Below are positions 1-10,870 of a stretch of 64,000 nucleotides of DNA, piece by piece; position 1 is the first letter of the stretch, and each line of letters begins with the position of its first letter. The stretch is from contig OZ038326.1 in the NCBI GenBank assembly GCA_964035795.1, positions 5,755,759-5,819,758 of the forward strand, written 5' to 3'. This DNA comes from Pterobdella sp. o SKG-2022 (lineage: Eukaryota; Annelida; Clitellata; Hirudinida; Piscicolidae). Below the pieces are notes generated by a model that saw only the letters and a list, made by a program, of their open reading frames with translations, made no database searches and was not told the origin of the DNA. A program made the position numbers and the translations under genes.

Positions 1-2272
1 GTTCGGAATTTGAAGTTGACTCCAATGTCACCAAAGAGAAAAGCATCAGTCAGCATAGCTGAAAACATCTTGATCTTATAGTGTAACGACCATTCAATTC
101 TCCGTAGACTTATATACATGGGAGAAATGAGCCAAAAATAATATACTCTATTTAAAACACCAATGCTTTTTATAAACTAAATATTTTCAAAAAGTACGGT
201 TTCACCATAAAGTTACAAACTATCAACTGAGAACTTTAATTCGATATTTTGAGGCTTTTTTGGTTTTAGTACTTTAATTTTTAAGCATTCACTTTCGTTT
301 ATATTCATAGAAAATTGTTTTAACATTCAATTATTTTTGTTTTATGTTTTGATTTTTAAATAAATTAAAAATTTTTTTAAAATTAGCTCATTTTTGTTTA
401 ACTTTAATTAATTATCAATGTAAATTTTTCACATGAATTTCACCCTTAAACTATTCATTAAATGATAGCTTTTCTTTATCACCAATAATTTTCCTTTAAA
501 GACATTTCTGGAATGCATAAAAAACCTCCAAAGAAAATAACTTCATGGTTTTATTATAAAAATAGATTCTTTGTACTTTAAACATTATCTCAAATATATG
601 CTTTTAACTGAACATTATCAAGTATTTCTTTAATCTGTTATATATATTTTCGTGAAACATAAAAACACAACATTTGAATTTTTGAGGCTAGTTATTTACA
701 AATTTATATTTTTTTATCAACATTAAACTATTTTTTTAAAAATTTTATGAACTTAACGTAATGAAAGTGTTAAAATTTTAATGATCGCCTTGAAATCACA
801 TTTTATTCTGGAGGCCAATTAGGATTGAAAAAGTTTCTAGTTGAAAGAAAAATTAGTTTCAAAACGATGTTAAAATATGTTTACAAAACCGTTTGGGTGT
901 GTTTGTTTTTCAAGGAATTAAGCGTTATTTATTATATTTTATTCTTTAAAATGTTATTATTTAATTCATGGTTTTTTTAAAACTCATTTTATCTAACCAT
1001 TTTAATTTTTATTGTTATTTTATTCATTATATCTTCTCAATTATTTATTTTTATTTCATTATTGTTTTTTGCTGTATACAACTCATGGGGGTCCCATTTC
1101 TCTATAATTATTTAGGTCTAGATATATCCAATTAGAGGCATAAGATACAAGGGTGGTGAAGTATTTTTGATAGTGTATAATTATATGAAAATTTAATTTT
1201 AATAAATAATAAATCCAACTATTCAAGAAGAAGAATCCATAGATTAATTGAGATTGGAAAGAATTAAAACTTAAACTACGAAATCTATCTCGAAGAGGCT
1301 CCAGCAATAAACGAAGACATCTTCCTTAGAATTCAATATGAAATCAGTATTATTTTCATATTAAGAATGATTTGAACCAATAATGACTGCGTTTCAAATT
1401 ACAAGGCCTGCAAACCAACATTAAAACGTTCAAATTGGTGAAGTCTAAAGTGATAAATGAGTTTTATCATAAGCTTAAAATATTCTGAACTTCTTAAATG
1501 TTATCAATGAACTATTTCAATATTTTCTGCAACTTTTTCGTTAGTTTATAATCTACCGTTTGTTTCATAACGTGGGCGTTAGTGAGTTGAAAAAAACAAA
1601 ACTTACCCATAAGAAACTATAATTTTCGGTAAAGTACTAATTATGATGAGCATTATGTAAATGAAAAAATTGAATGATCGACAATAAAAGGTTTTTTTGA
1701 AATAAATTTATCTCAAAACTTCTCGTTTGGAAGTTGAGATAAAAAAGTTATTGAACAAAAGATAAATACAATGCCTTTGAAAGACTTGATGGTTTTGAAC
1801 TCTGATTTACAATCTTTTTAGTTTTGTGGTAGTTTCAAGATTTAGATGACAATGATAACCAAGGTTTTTAATTTTTTGAACTTTTAAGTGAGTTAGTTCT
1901 CAATGAGTTTCTTATTTTAAAGAACTATATAACCAAGTTTTAAAAAAATCAGAAACTATTTAAATCAAGTGTAGGAACAAACACAAAGTATTAAATTAAA
2001 TCACGAATCTTTTTGTAAGACGCGCTTACATTATCAAGTGAATTTAAATTGAAAACACAACATATGTCTCCAAAAATTGCGAAAAGAGTATAATATAGAA
2101 CTGAAAGCATCATTATAAAAAACTTAAACATTTTCAGGATTTGCCATGTATATTCTAAAAAGAATCTCAGATGCTGAAATGTCGGTGTTTTTGATGAAGC
2201 ATCAAACTAATAACCTTTTTAATCATCATTAATATTTATATATTCATCATTATCAAGTCATTTTTTTTAAGA
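1..2272. other. AT-rich intergenic DNA, no gene seen
   Basis: I find no supportable exon, RNA gene or mobile-element coding remnant here. The open frames are short, low-complexity and rich in Leu, Phe, Lys and Asn, as expected by chance in AT-rich DNA. Confidence 0.6.
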
Positions 2273-2605
2273 ACAGGTCTCAAGCAAGACTTGCTGCAGA
2301 GACTCTTGAGTAGGGCAGAGAAATGCAGCTACGCTTAGACAATTTCGAAAACGTTTGAGAAGATAGAATATAAAGGTTAAGTAAAAAAAACACATTAATG
2401 AAAAGTAGTGGGTACAACTTTTGAAAAAGACAGACTGTTGTAGCCTCAAACCGGAGCTCCAAAACCTGAGAGACTCGTGAGTCTATCTGATGAGTAAAAG
2501 ATTGTATAAATTAGGCTGTTTAGTGTAAATAAAGCTTAGAGGTGGGTTACATGAACTGGACTCTTTGGACCGCTGATAACTAATGAAAAGAATCGCAAGC
2601 TTAAT
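2273..2605 (-). mobile_element. decayed 3' end of an L2/CR1-like LINE
   Basis: This stretch aligns by eye, with indels, to the 3' end of the minus-strand LINE at 18.36-18.75 kb. Shared blocks in order are the GCAAG..TTGCTGCAGAG tail, AAACG.TTG.GA, GACAG.CTG, AACC.GAG.T, CCTGAGAGACTC and a GAACTGG.CTCTT block. On the minus strand it corresponds to the C-terminal end of the reverse transcriptase ORF plus the short 3' UTR. It carries frameshifts and no readable ORF, so it is an old 5'-truncated insertion between genes. Its edges are approximate. Confidence 0.7.
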
Positions 2606-4035
2606 TATTGTACCAATTGCAGATGTCAAATGCGCAGAATTAGGGCTAAGGTCTATCAAATAAAATGGGTTTTTGTGATTAACACTCTTCTTTACTAAAT
2701 ATCTTTTCTAAATTAATTTTTTCAACCGGTATTTATTCTTTAAAAATGCCGATGTGTGTAGTATTTATCAATTAGCCCATACAGACTCTCTTAGAGGCAA
2801 CAGTCCTGTTTCTCCTCTTAGTTTTTTAACTCAAAACCTCCAACCAAAACAAAGCTTCGAAAGTTGCTTGAGCTCACTTTGGTTTTTTAAATTCTTCAAT
2901 CTTCAGCTTTCAAACCCATATATACAAACAATACCCTTCAAATCTTCTTTATGATATGTTGTTTTAAACCCAGGATGAAGTTCAGACTCCTAAAACATCA
3001 GAATCACCTTCGATTTGTTGATTTGAACACGATATGAAGTTGCAAGAATTATTCAATGAGCTTCGACAGATGAACGCTTGAAGGTGTTGATGATAATGAA
3101 TAATGTTTCATTGCTTCGGAAGCCTTCCAATTGCGCAAGACGCAGAATTGCGTACTATGTAAATATTTTCTAAAGACTTATCCATTTATTATGCAGAAAA
3201 TGAAATTTTTATTAGTGTATACATTATATAGGGATAAAAACAATAGTAATAATAATAAAAAAAATGGCTAAACCATTATGAAAATAATAATCATGGAAAT
3301 AACAGGGATGCTTATTGCGTTCTCTTGGAGTTGTTTTTCCACGCATGTATATAAAGAGGAATTACCTGAAACGGAAAACTGATTGCATGATGTTTTAAGG
3401 GTATTTCAAAACAACAATTTATTAGTAAGAAAATTTAATTTCTAACTTTAATAGTTTTACATAATAAGTATAATAACAAAAAATAGTAGTTATAAAAAGG
3501 GTTCATGTGATAAAGATAACGTGGATAATTATAGACACTTGAAAAGGTTTGTTTTTTCAGTCATTAGTATTCAACTATTACATAAAACATGGACAATTTT
3601 TTGATAAATTTTAATCGATTTATTTGGGTTGAAAGTACTATAAATAGTTGATGTAAATTGTGAAGTACTATAAATAGTAAATGAAGTTACTTATCGAATA
3701 AAAAAAATTGAAAATAACAATAAATCAGAAAATATTAATACAATATTATTAAAAATATAGGAAAAACAAAGTGTTACTCAGACTTTATTAATACGCACTA
3801 AAATCAGCTGATCTCTTAAAATATTATTGGTTCTGCACTATCATATATAATCATTCAACCAACCAAAACTCAGACAGCATCTCGACCTTATTTAACGAAC
3901 CAATAACAATACTGCGTTCTAGATAAATTTTTAATTAATAAACAAAAGATGTAATTTTGAACTTATTTCGAGAGGGATTTCGATGACATTTTGAATGCAA
4001 AAACTTTTTTAAAACTTAATAATCGAAAAAATAAA
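2606..4035. other. intergenic DNA upstream of the F-box gene
   Basis: No coding or RNA feature is supported. A small ORF at 2754-2954 has no recognisable family. Promoter elements of the downstream F-box gene may lie here, but none can be named from sequence. Confidence 0.5.
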
Positions 4036-4190
4036 AACTTCAAAAATTGAAACTTCAAAAATTGAAACTTCAACAAATTGAAACTTCAACAAATTGAAAC
4101 TTCAAAAATTGAAACTTCAACAAATTGAAACTTCAACAAATTGAAACTTCAAAAATTGAAACTTCAACAAATTGAAACTTCAACAAATTT
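4036..4190 (+). repeat. minisatellite with ABB higher-order structure
   Basis: About ten tandem copies of a 15-16 bp unit. Type A is CAAAAATTGAAACTT (15 bp) and type B is CAACAAATTGAAACTT (16 bp). After an initial A, the order reads A B B A B B A B B, so a 47-bp ABB superunit has itself been amplified three times. It lies about 480 bp upstream of the predicted start codon of the F-box gene. Confidence 0.9.
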
Positions 4191-4668
4191 TTTAAAGGTT
4201 TCGAATCTGTGAAAAAAGACACGTATCTTTTGTTTAAATTGGAGTTTTGATAAAGTTCATTGGTTGGAATAGAAGTTTTCTATCTCCATAGTTTTCAATT
4301 TAAAATCTCACAACAAGAAAGTGCTACTAATTATCTCTAATTAACTGAAAAATACTACATAACGGTCTGGCAAGATTGAAATCAGTGACAAACAAAGGAA
4401 ATAACAGAAAATCCACTCTTAAATTCATTTTGAATCTAACAATCAAAATAAGTTATTCGAAAAAAACATAAACTCGTAAAAATAAGGCAGACCTATGATA
4501 AATTATTCAAAGCAAAAGTTCTCAAAAATATTATAATAAATCATAACAAAACAATAACATAACAATATTGAGAAACTTGGAATTCAAATAACTTCATCAA
4601 CTTATTAAGAAAAACAACTGAAAAATAATACAAAAAACATAACAAAAATAACGAATAAAAACAACAAA
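4191..4668 (+). other. presumptive 5' flank or 5' UTR of the F-box gene
   Basis: AT-rich, A-rich towards the end, with no coding signal. The start codon at 4669 follows a purine-rich run (ACAACAAAATG), which leaves A at position -3. I cannot place a transcription start. Confidence 0.4.
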
Positions 4669-4799
4669 ATGCCATTCATGGGAGTAGACTGGAGAAGCCC
4701 AGGGGATGGGTGGGTAAAGGGTGAAAGTGGTGGATGGATGAAAGTTAAAGTTCTTAGAAAACAAATCCTGAATGCTCTATGCTATGCCCATATGTGCAG
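4669..4799 (+). CDS. FBXO25/FBXO32: F-box gene, exon 1 (N-terminal MPFxGxDWRSPG)
   Basis: ATG at 4669 begins MPFMGVDWRSPGDGWVKG, a near-exact match to the conserved family N-terminus (MPFLGQDWRSPG.SW+K). The frame runs to a stop after 4808. The 3' edge is uncertain. CAG|GTGGGG at 4799/4800 is the best-looking donor and leaves phase 2. An earlier GT after 4743 (AAA|GTTAAA) leaves phase 0 and would join directly to the phase-0 exon at 5778. The choice depends on whether an intermediate exon exists. Confidence 0.8.
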
Positions 4800-7700
4800 G
4801 TGGGGGTCTTTGTGACTGTGATATCTCCATATATGCTGTTTGTGTACATATTGCCAATTTTTATGGAGAGATACTGATGTATCAAAAACCTTAATAGATA
4901 AAAGAAATACATTATACCAAGATAGTAGAAAACTAGAAGAATATACTAGAACTTTTAAAATAGTTGTATTCAGATAAGAAGATCTGATATTATTCTAACA
5001 ACATTCCCATTAGAAGCACCAATTACTTGTTTTATCTTATTATTGATAGAGCTTTTTGACTTGACACTACTGAAACTTTTTAAAAATGTTAATGTTTTTT
5101 AAGATATTGAAAAAATAGATTCTTGGGTTGCTAGTTTATATATTGCTGACAAAATTTTTTCCCAGTCAATAATACATCTCTTCATTTTTTTTGAGCTAGT
5201 TGATTTATTCCACTGTGAAAAAAATTCATGAAAAAAAGTTTCTTTCATTAATTTCATTTCATAATATATTATTTTTTATTAATTTTTGAATTAAGCTTGT
5301 TCCAATCATTTTTATCACACTCAGTAACCCTATGTGTAGATTGTTTACTTTTCTAAGCATTACATGAAAGTTATTCAACATAATAATACCTACTTTTTAT
5401 TTGTATTACAAGCCAAAAATAGTATATATTTAAAAGATTGAGCTAATACTGTTTGCCCCAGTTACTGGGACACATACAGTGTTGTGACCCACCCTGGTTG
5501 ATACTTATCTAACTCATCTTTACAGCAGACACCAATCACCAGACAACACGTTGCAACACAGACGAGATCATATCATCCTTAAAGAGGTCTTTTGTATTTC
5601 ATCCATACTTATTAAATACAGTGTGCAAAAATATGACATCAAAAAGCTTTAAAGTATTATTTCTCTGTAATTATCTACTACTGTCACTACTAATAAGATT
5701 AATGGCTTTACTTCTATCTTATATATTATGTAAGCATCTTCTATTAACACGATTGCTCTCAGTAACATCAACCACAGTGCCATAATATGAATCCCTATAA
5801 CACCTGCTTCACCCAACAGACGGGAGTTAGTTTATCAGAAGCCCTGCTTGACTTACACATGGCTTCTTCAGTCAAAATCCAAAACAGATTCGCTTACGTC
5901 TCATCTCTCACAAGTTACCTAATTGAGCAAAAGTTATCAACATTATCTGGCTCTGCACAGCAATGCGTTTTAAACATGGCTTCGGCTATTGTGGAGCATT
6001 GTGAGTTGATGTTTTGATGGTGGTTGTACAGAATAATTATGTTTAAATGAAATGATCTTCATTTTTTTTTCGTTTTCAAATGAATAAATTTTTATATATT
6101 AGTGGTAGTGTTTAATAACTCATTGGTTTTAATGCATTCAAACCTGGCTGCAAAACCCCCTTTTATGTGTTTCGCTTTATAGTATTCCAATTAAGTTAAA
6201 AAATAAAGACTTTCATTTTCATGAAACTTAACACTCCCACAACTCAAACAGGTGCGAAGAACAACACAAACAACAGAGAGGCAAGGAACTTGACTAATCT
6301 TTTGAGATCAACCCTCCAAGCCAACAAACACGACCACATAGGCAGTTCCCTGTTGTGGCAACAACACTGGCATCAACTGTATGCCATGGAACGACTTCTC
6401 CAACAAGCACAGACAGATCTTCTGGTTTCTATCATTTTCGTTCAATCTTATGTCGTTAGGTTTTTTTTAAAAATAAGTATTAAATTATAATAAAAAAAAT
6501 TTAATGAAAAATATATTTTAAGAAACCCATGGGAACCTATATATTTATGTTTTGAATTAAAAAATTTTAGGAAAATGGTTTTTCCAAAGATAATGGATCG
6601 CAACTGAAACTTCAGCATCTTCCGCCAGAAATGCTTCATTCAATCTTTCTTCAACTTGTTGATCACGAAGACTTATCAAATGCTATCGATTCCTTTCAAC
6701 AGCCAATCACAGTATCTTCAAACTTGACATCAATTTCTACTATTGGTTCTTCAAAACATTCTCAACAACCAACAGCAACTCAGGCTTCTTCAAAACCTAT
6801 AAATATACCACACAAGCAGCATAAGCAGCTGAGTCATAGTTATCAGGAGCCCAGCAGCTGTTTGTACAGCAGCTACAACGAGCCACAACAAATCCACACA
6901 GCACAAAACTTCCTTAGAAACACATCACAAAACAGTCATACAATTTCTCAACAAGAGTGCTTTGACAACCAAGCACAAAGTTGCGTGAAAAAACCAATGA
7001 TCACATCCATAAAAACTCCATCATCATACAAAGGCCACGCTTTTCAGCTATCCTCGTCATGTCCTATGTCATCAGAAATACCTAACGCTGATTGGTTGAA
7101 ACTTCACCTAGCGGAAGAAAGTTATTTTAAGCGATTAGTAATGAAGAAGTTTCCGTCAATAAACCAATGGAAACAAGTGCTGTGGAGGAAAGGCTTTCAG
7201 AGCTGGAAGGATCTGCATTACAGATGTTCTATGTGAGTTTCTATGAATATTCATGAGTTGGGAATATTTATGAGAAATCATGAATCAATTTAAGCAATAA
7301 TATAAAAATATTAAGAATAAAAGTTCAAAAATTTTTTTTGAACACATTTAATACAATAATAATTTTTAATATTCTAATTATTTTCTCTATAAGGAGGTAT
7401 AAAGAGCCAAGGAGCTTCAGCAATAGTGTGGTGATGTGCAAAAGATGCAGGGCTATGTACTGGAAGGTTGGCGCTGGAATTATTTATTAAGAATATAAAT
7501 AATAATAACCATATTTCATTTTTCTTCATTAATTTCCATTTCGTCTTGGGCTTGACGTTAAATGGCATCAAACTGCATTTGAGACTGCTTTCCTGTTATA
7601 ACCTGAATAACAGTAGACTCCGGTAAAAGGTATCGACAAACTAATATACTGTTATCGTTGTCATTTGTCTTGGCGGATGATCATTTTTCTTGCTGACAAC

Positions 7701-8349
7701 GGCAAGGCAAACTGCCAAAGTGTGGAAGCGGCGGATCTTGAATTCGATAATTTCAAGTTGGGCCTTAGCTCAAGCTGGCAGTCTAAAAAGATTTGTCTTA
7801 AATAAATGACATATATTGATTACGATATAAGCTGTATCAATTATTCCGGCTGACTGCTATCAAATCCTATTACTGGGACATCTACAGCAGTGTAATCGTA
7901 TCAGATTATTATTGGATGAATTTCCATTATTTCCAATTTCTTAAATGTTACTCATAATACTATTAATAATAACAATTTTATCTTCACAATTTTCAATAGC
8001 TTGAAAACAATGTTAAATGAATATTTTTCTTATCATTATACTGTTTTATGTTCAACCCGAGCAAGAAAGCATTTAAAATAATGATGGCTAAGCTGATAAT
8101 AATCATCGCATTAACAATATTTGTTCAAGTGTTTATCACAAACCACAACAAAATCAACAAAAATACAATTTTGATAAAAATCCTTTACAACATAAATAAA
8201 CAATAAAAAAAATAAAAACAATAAGAATAAAAAAAATAACTATTATTTTTTATTATCAGTTGGAGGGGCATGCGTGTATTGATCAGAACAACCATCAATT
8301 TGTTACCCTTAGTCCCGAGCAGTTTGTCCGTCTTCTGGAAACTTCATAA
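4669..8349 (+). CDS. FBXO25/FBXO32: atrogin/FBXO25-32-type F-box protein, whole spliced gene
   Basis: A substrate receptor of an SCF (Skp1-Cullin-F-box) ubiquitin ligase is the family role; vertebrate members are atrogin-1/MAFbx (FBXO32) and FBXO25. The family features appear in order: N-terminal MPF.G.DWRSPG; a LSEAL..L.. ..LTSYLIEQKLSTLSG block; LLWQQHW..LYAMERLL; an F-box beginning LPPEMLHSIFLQL; a C-terminal region with W+..Y..+C and C..C..MYWK; and a terminal GHAC....N..F+.LSPEQF+.LL. Exons joined in phase are 5778-6000, 6252-6424, 6571-7232, 7394-7466 and 8260-8349, with introns of 251, 146, 161 and 793 bp. The N-terminal exon starts at 4669. The segment that in vertebrates carries the KKRKK signal and the EKWIYVHK block was not found, so an exon is missing or diverged. 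A ~125-residue Ser/Gln/Thr/His-rich insert follows the first F-box helix, which vertebrate homologues lack. Confidence 0.85.
5453..5487 (+). repeat. dispersed repeat family A, short partial copy
   Basis: Contains GTTACTGGGACACATACAG followed by TGTTGTGACCC, close to TATTACTGGGACATCTACAG at 7866. Only this end block is recognisable. It lies in the presumed intron of the F-box gene. Confidence 0.4.
5778..6000 (+). CDS. FBXO25/FBXO32: F-box gene, LSEAL/LTSYL exon
   Basis: Encodes TGVSLSEALLDLHMASS and ..LTSYLIEQKLSTLSGSAQ, matching the family block TLGEAFNRLDF...L..LIAKSQLTSLSG.AQ. The left edge is taken at the acceptor ACCACAG|TGC (5777/5778). A second acceptor, CCAACAG|ACG (5819/5820), is also in phase 0 and cannot be excluded. 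The donor is CATT|GTGAGT at 6001, strong, leaving one base. Confidence 0.88.
6252..6424 (+). CDS. FBXO25/FBXO32: F-box gene, MERLL exon
   Basis: The acceptor AACTCAAACAG|GT and the one-base carry-over give a Cys codon across the junction, followed by an Asn-rich stretch and then HIGSSLLWQQHWHQLYAMER. This matches VGKSVLVGNINMW.YRMETIL of the vertebrate proteins. The donor after 6424 is CTG|GTTTCT, weak but in phase 0, as the next exon requires. The intron before it is 251 bp and the one after is 146 bp. Confidence 0.87.
6571..7232 (+). CDS. FBXO25/FBXO32: F-box gene, F-box exon with Ser/Gln-rich insert
   Basis: The acceptor is AAATTTTAG|GAA and the donor ATGTTCTAT|GTGAGT. The 220 codons start ENGFSKDNGSQLKLQHLPPE, where LPPEMLHSIFLQLVDHEDL is the first half of the F-box that contacts Skp1. 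About 125 residues rich in Ser, Gln, Thr, His and Pro follow, from SFQQPITVSS to SSCPMSSEIP. Conserved sequence returns with NADWLKLHLAEESYFKRLVM and QWKQVLWRKGFQSWKDLHYR, aligning with the family's LWKKLCQYHF.E+ ...DWK.MYF.L. The insert has no family counterpart and is encoded in the same exon, with no internal stop. Confidence 0.88.
7394..7466 (+). CDS. FBXO25/FBXO32: F-box gene, C-x2-C-x3-YW exon
   Basis: The acceptor is TCTATAAG|GAG. The two carried bases complete a Met codon and the exon encodes RYKEPRSFSNSVVMCKRCRA then MYWK, matching P+KEQYGDTL.LC+HC.IL.WK. The donor is TGGAAG|GTTGGC. If read through, this exon would end at a stop at 7488-7490. Splicing to 8260 in phase 0 instead restores the family C-terminus, so the donor at 7467 is preferred. 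Confidence 0.88.
7688..7897 (+). repeat. dispersed repeat family A, copy 1 (in F-box intron)
   Basis: Diverged but collinear with 27990-28200. Shared blocks are GACAAC.GCAAGG.AAACTGCC, AAGTGTG, a TTAG(C)T..CAAG.T/GGACC region, AGTCTA..AAA, a CTG.CTG/CTGACTGC block and a TACTG.GAC....AGCAGT.TA end. Length is about 200 bp. No ORF is seen, so it is probably a non-autonomous element. A short piece of the same 3' block also lies at 5453-5487. Confidence 0.6.
8260..8349 (+). CDS. FBXO25/FBXO32: F-box gene, terminal exon
   Basis: The acceptor is TATTATCAG|TTG. The 30 codons including stop encode LEGHACIDQNNHQFVTLSPE then QFVRLLETS and TAA at 8347-8349. This matches the vertebrate C-terminus (GHPC....P.SC...+SPQ.FI.LFKF) in order and spacing. 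The length is exactly 90 nt, in phase 0 with the donor at 7466/7467. It is too short to stand out as an open reading frame. AATAAA-like polyadenylation signals occur in the AT-rich sequence just downstream (around 8410-8430). Confidence 0.9.
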   Translation: MEGHACIDQNNHQFVTLSPEQFVRLLETS

Positions 8350-8450
8350 TAACAATAATAATAATTATGATAATAATAATAATAATAATAATAATGAAAA
8401 TAATATGAATAATAAAGAAATAATAATAAAATAAATGATAAAAATAATTA
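8341..8450 (+). repeat. imperfect AAT/TAA microsatellite at the F-box 3' UTR
   Basis: A run of AATAATAAT with interruptions begins at the stop codon of the F-box gene and would lie in its 3' UTR. Confidence 0.75.
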
Positions 8451-9902
8451 AAATCAAAATCATCACCACGGTTGGAAAATTGAAAAATATTTTTATATAA
8501 AAACAAATGTTAATTATGGAAAAGTGGTAAATGTAGAAAAGAAAAACGAATCAAAATATTAACCAAACTCATAAGATATTGATAAAATTTATGAAATATT
8601 AATCATATAGCACTCAAGATGCCAACCTTCATTAATAATTATCATCAGTAATTCGAATCACAATGTAAACCGGTATTAATCTCACAAACCAATTTCACTT
8701 TTAACTGAGAACACCAAGAACTAGATCCATGTTTTGAAAGGCTAGCACATCTCCATCTCGAATGCATTTTGTCAAGCTTACAAGTTACTTAAGTTTAAAA
8801 TGTTGATTTTTTTGGTGAAGACTGCTATGTTTTGTTATTTTCACTTTGATGAACTGTGATAGAGCCAGTTTTGTTTGTATTTCAAAATCTCATTATATTT
8901 ACATTATTTAATGAGCGTTCTATTTTATGTTTCAACTACCACTTGCAGTGAATATATTTTCTCATAATGAACATTGGTTTTACATACTTTCAAAACTCAT
9001 TGGCTTAAAAAACTGTTTTATTTTTTTACATGTAAGTTATTTGTTTTATAGTCAATGGAAACATTGAGCTTACATGTAAAACCTTATCTATACAAGGAAT
9101 TTTTCAATTACTTCTAAATTATAGATTTTTGTTTTACATAGCAGTTTTCTCAAATGTAATTTTTCTAAACAACGCAATACTTCACAAAAAGGCCATCAAA
9201 ATAGCGTTTTTCAATTTGTTTTTTTTGCACTATTTGAATTCTGCTCTGAAACTCTGTGTAAGTGATTAATTTTTCGGATGCTAATGGACTTTCAAAGTTG
9301 TTTTTTGCTCAATACTTATAAGAAAAGAATTTAGTTGAATTGAATACTTAGTGATTAAAATCCTGTTTTCCAAGTTTACGTAATAACATTAATAAAGATT
9401 TCAAATTGAAATTTTTACAAACTACATTACTATCATTAAAATATAGTTTAACAATTTTTGAAGTGATTTCATTTATTATTTTTAACCTCTTATTATGACA
9501 AAAAAATTAAGAAACTCGATGGTTTGTAAACTCCGTTAAAAAACGAAACTTCTCAACTTTCAAAACATCAAAAGTTGCAGAAGCAGTGGATTTGAAAGAA
9601 ATATTTCCAAACAGTTTTCACTCTTTAGTAACACATTATCTCGTTATTTTTTATATATTCACAGATTGAATATTATTAGTTTTATCTAGTTTACCTGGCG
9701 CAGAAAAAACTAGATACAAGAGACTATTTATCAGAATAAGCTTTGGTGGCTGCACCGAGGTCGGGTGACAATCACTCCAAACGCAGCTAATTCTTGCTCG
9801 TTGTTGTTTGATTATGAGGCACTGCATTGAAACTTTCTTTCATATTTATATTCAGTAAAGAAGAAGAGTTTATAAAAAATATGGTCGAATTTTGGTTAAT
9901 CA
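8451..9902. other. intergenic, nothing recognised
   Basis: AT-rich sequence between the F-box gene and a LINE remnant. No coding or RNA signal is seen. Confidence 0.5.
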
Positions 9903-10870
9903 GAGAAGTTTGCAAGGATTGTCAGCATTTTTCATGGCGGAATACGAGCTAGAATGCTTTATGGTGGTGGTAGCTTAGAGTCTTTTGAAGAGATCAATAG
10001 AGTCAAGCCGGAAGGTGTCTTTCCCCAACACTGTTCAGTCAGTTTTTTGCAGCAAAATTGACAAAAGCTTTTAAAGCTAATTTATTTGGCATCCCTGTCA
10101 GATATGGAGATGATGGTAAACTGTTAAACTTGCATCATCTACATAAATTACAAAAGTCAAAAACCCTTATCAGAAATTTTCTCTTTGTTAATGAATGTAT
10201 GCTCGATGCTATCACTGTGCAGGAAGGGCAATAGAGTCAGAAAAGTCAGTTTTTTTTATTTACCCATTCATCAGTGTAAATAAAAAAAATACTTCACCAT
10301 CACCCGTCAGACTGTTGAGCGTTCATTTCGTTCAACAGCCTGATGATGAAGGCTGTTGGCCAAGCAACTTAATCATATGAAAGCAGACTGATGAAGCAGT
10401 TTGTTTATCTTTAAGAAATAATTATTCTGACGATAATAACACTGAGAGCAGAGTCACTGCAAGACGTGGAAAGAGGGTGTTTAGCAGTCTCACCAATTAA
10501 CCGATTAAACCCTGGGGCTGGTCACGTTTTTTGTATGGTAGACTCCAGAATTCCCAAATGACTTCTATACGGTCAAACAAAATGGTCCCACTTCTGAAAG
10601 ACTTCAGCATAATCTTTTTCCCGTAAGAAAATCTGCTTCTGACAGACCTGCTTGGCGTAAAACAATTCACATTAGTGCATTTCTTTTGAAATCATATCAT
10701 TGAAATGCTGCAAAAGAAGAACGCAATCAACTCAAAGCTGGAGGAGGTGCACCAGTCAGACATCCCACTCACTGGTATTAAATTCCCGGAAGAGATTTTT
10801 TTTTGCGCGTTTGGACTGATCAGCCATTTGCGGACTCACAAGCAAAAAATTGTGTTTCTGTCAAGTTGAT
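9903..10870 (+). mobile_element. decayed RTE-like LINE (reverse transcriptase and C-terminal zinc finger)
   Basis: Successive frames carry the landmarks of one LINE ORF2 in correct order. EKFARIVSIFHGGIRARM and INRVKPEGVFPQ correspond to the family's FV.+V+..HDGM.ARV and GVKQGCVLAP. LTKAFKANLFGIPVRYGDDG then KLLNLHHLHKLQKSKT corresponds to LTDAF....G+.+RY..DGKLFNLRRL. The catalytic YADD/FADD position reads VNEC. Later, GHVFCMVDSRIPK and LLYGQTKW correspond to GHV.RM.D.RIPK..LYG. The C-terminus has DRPAWRK and FGLISHLRTHK, a zinc-finger end. Frameshifts and stops separate these blocks, so it is inactive. Part of the thumb region is missing or unreadable (10230-10400). Confidence 0.82.

Noticed and set aside
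2754..2954. Small protein gene upstream of the F-box gene
   Set aside because: No recognisable family, no conserved neighbours and no exon borders. Chance ORF most likely.
4036..4190. CRISPR-like repeat array
   Set aside because: Units are contiguous with no unique spacers, and the DNA is eukaryotic. It is a minisatellite.
7467..7490. F-box protein ending at the stop 7488
   Set aside because: The donor at 7467 joins in phase 0 to 8260-8349, which encodes the family's conserved C-terminus.
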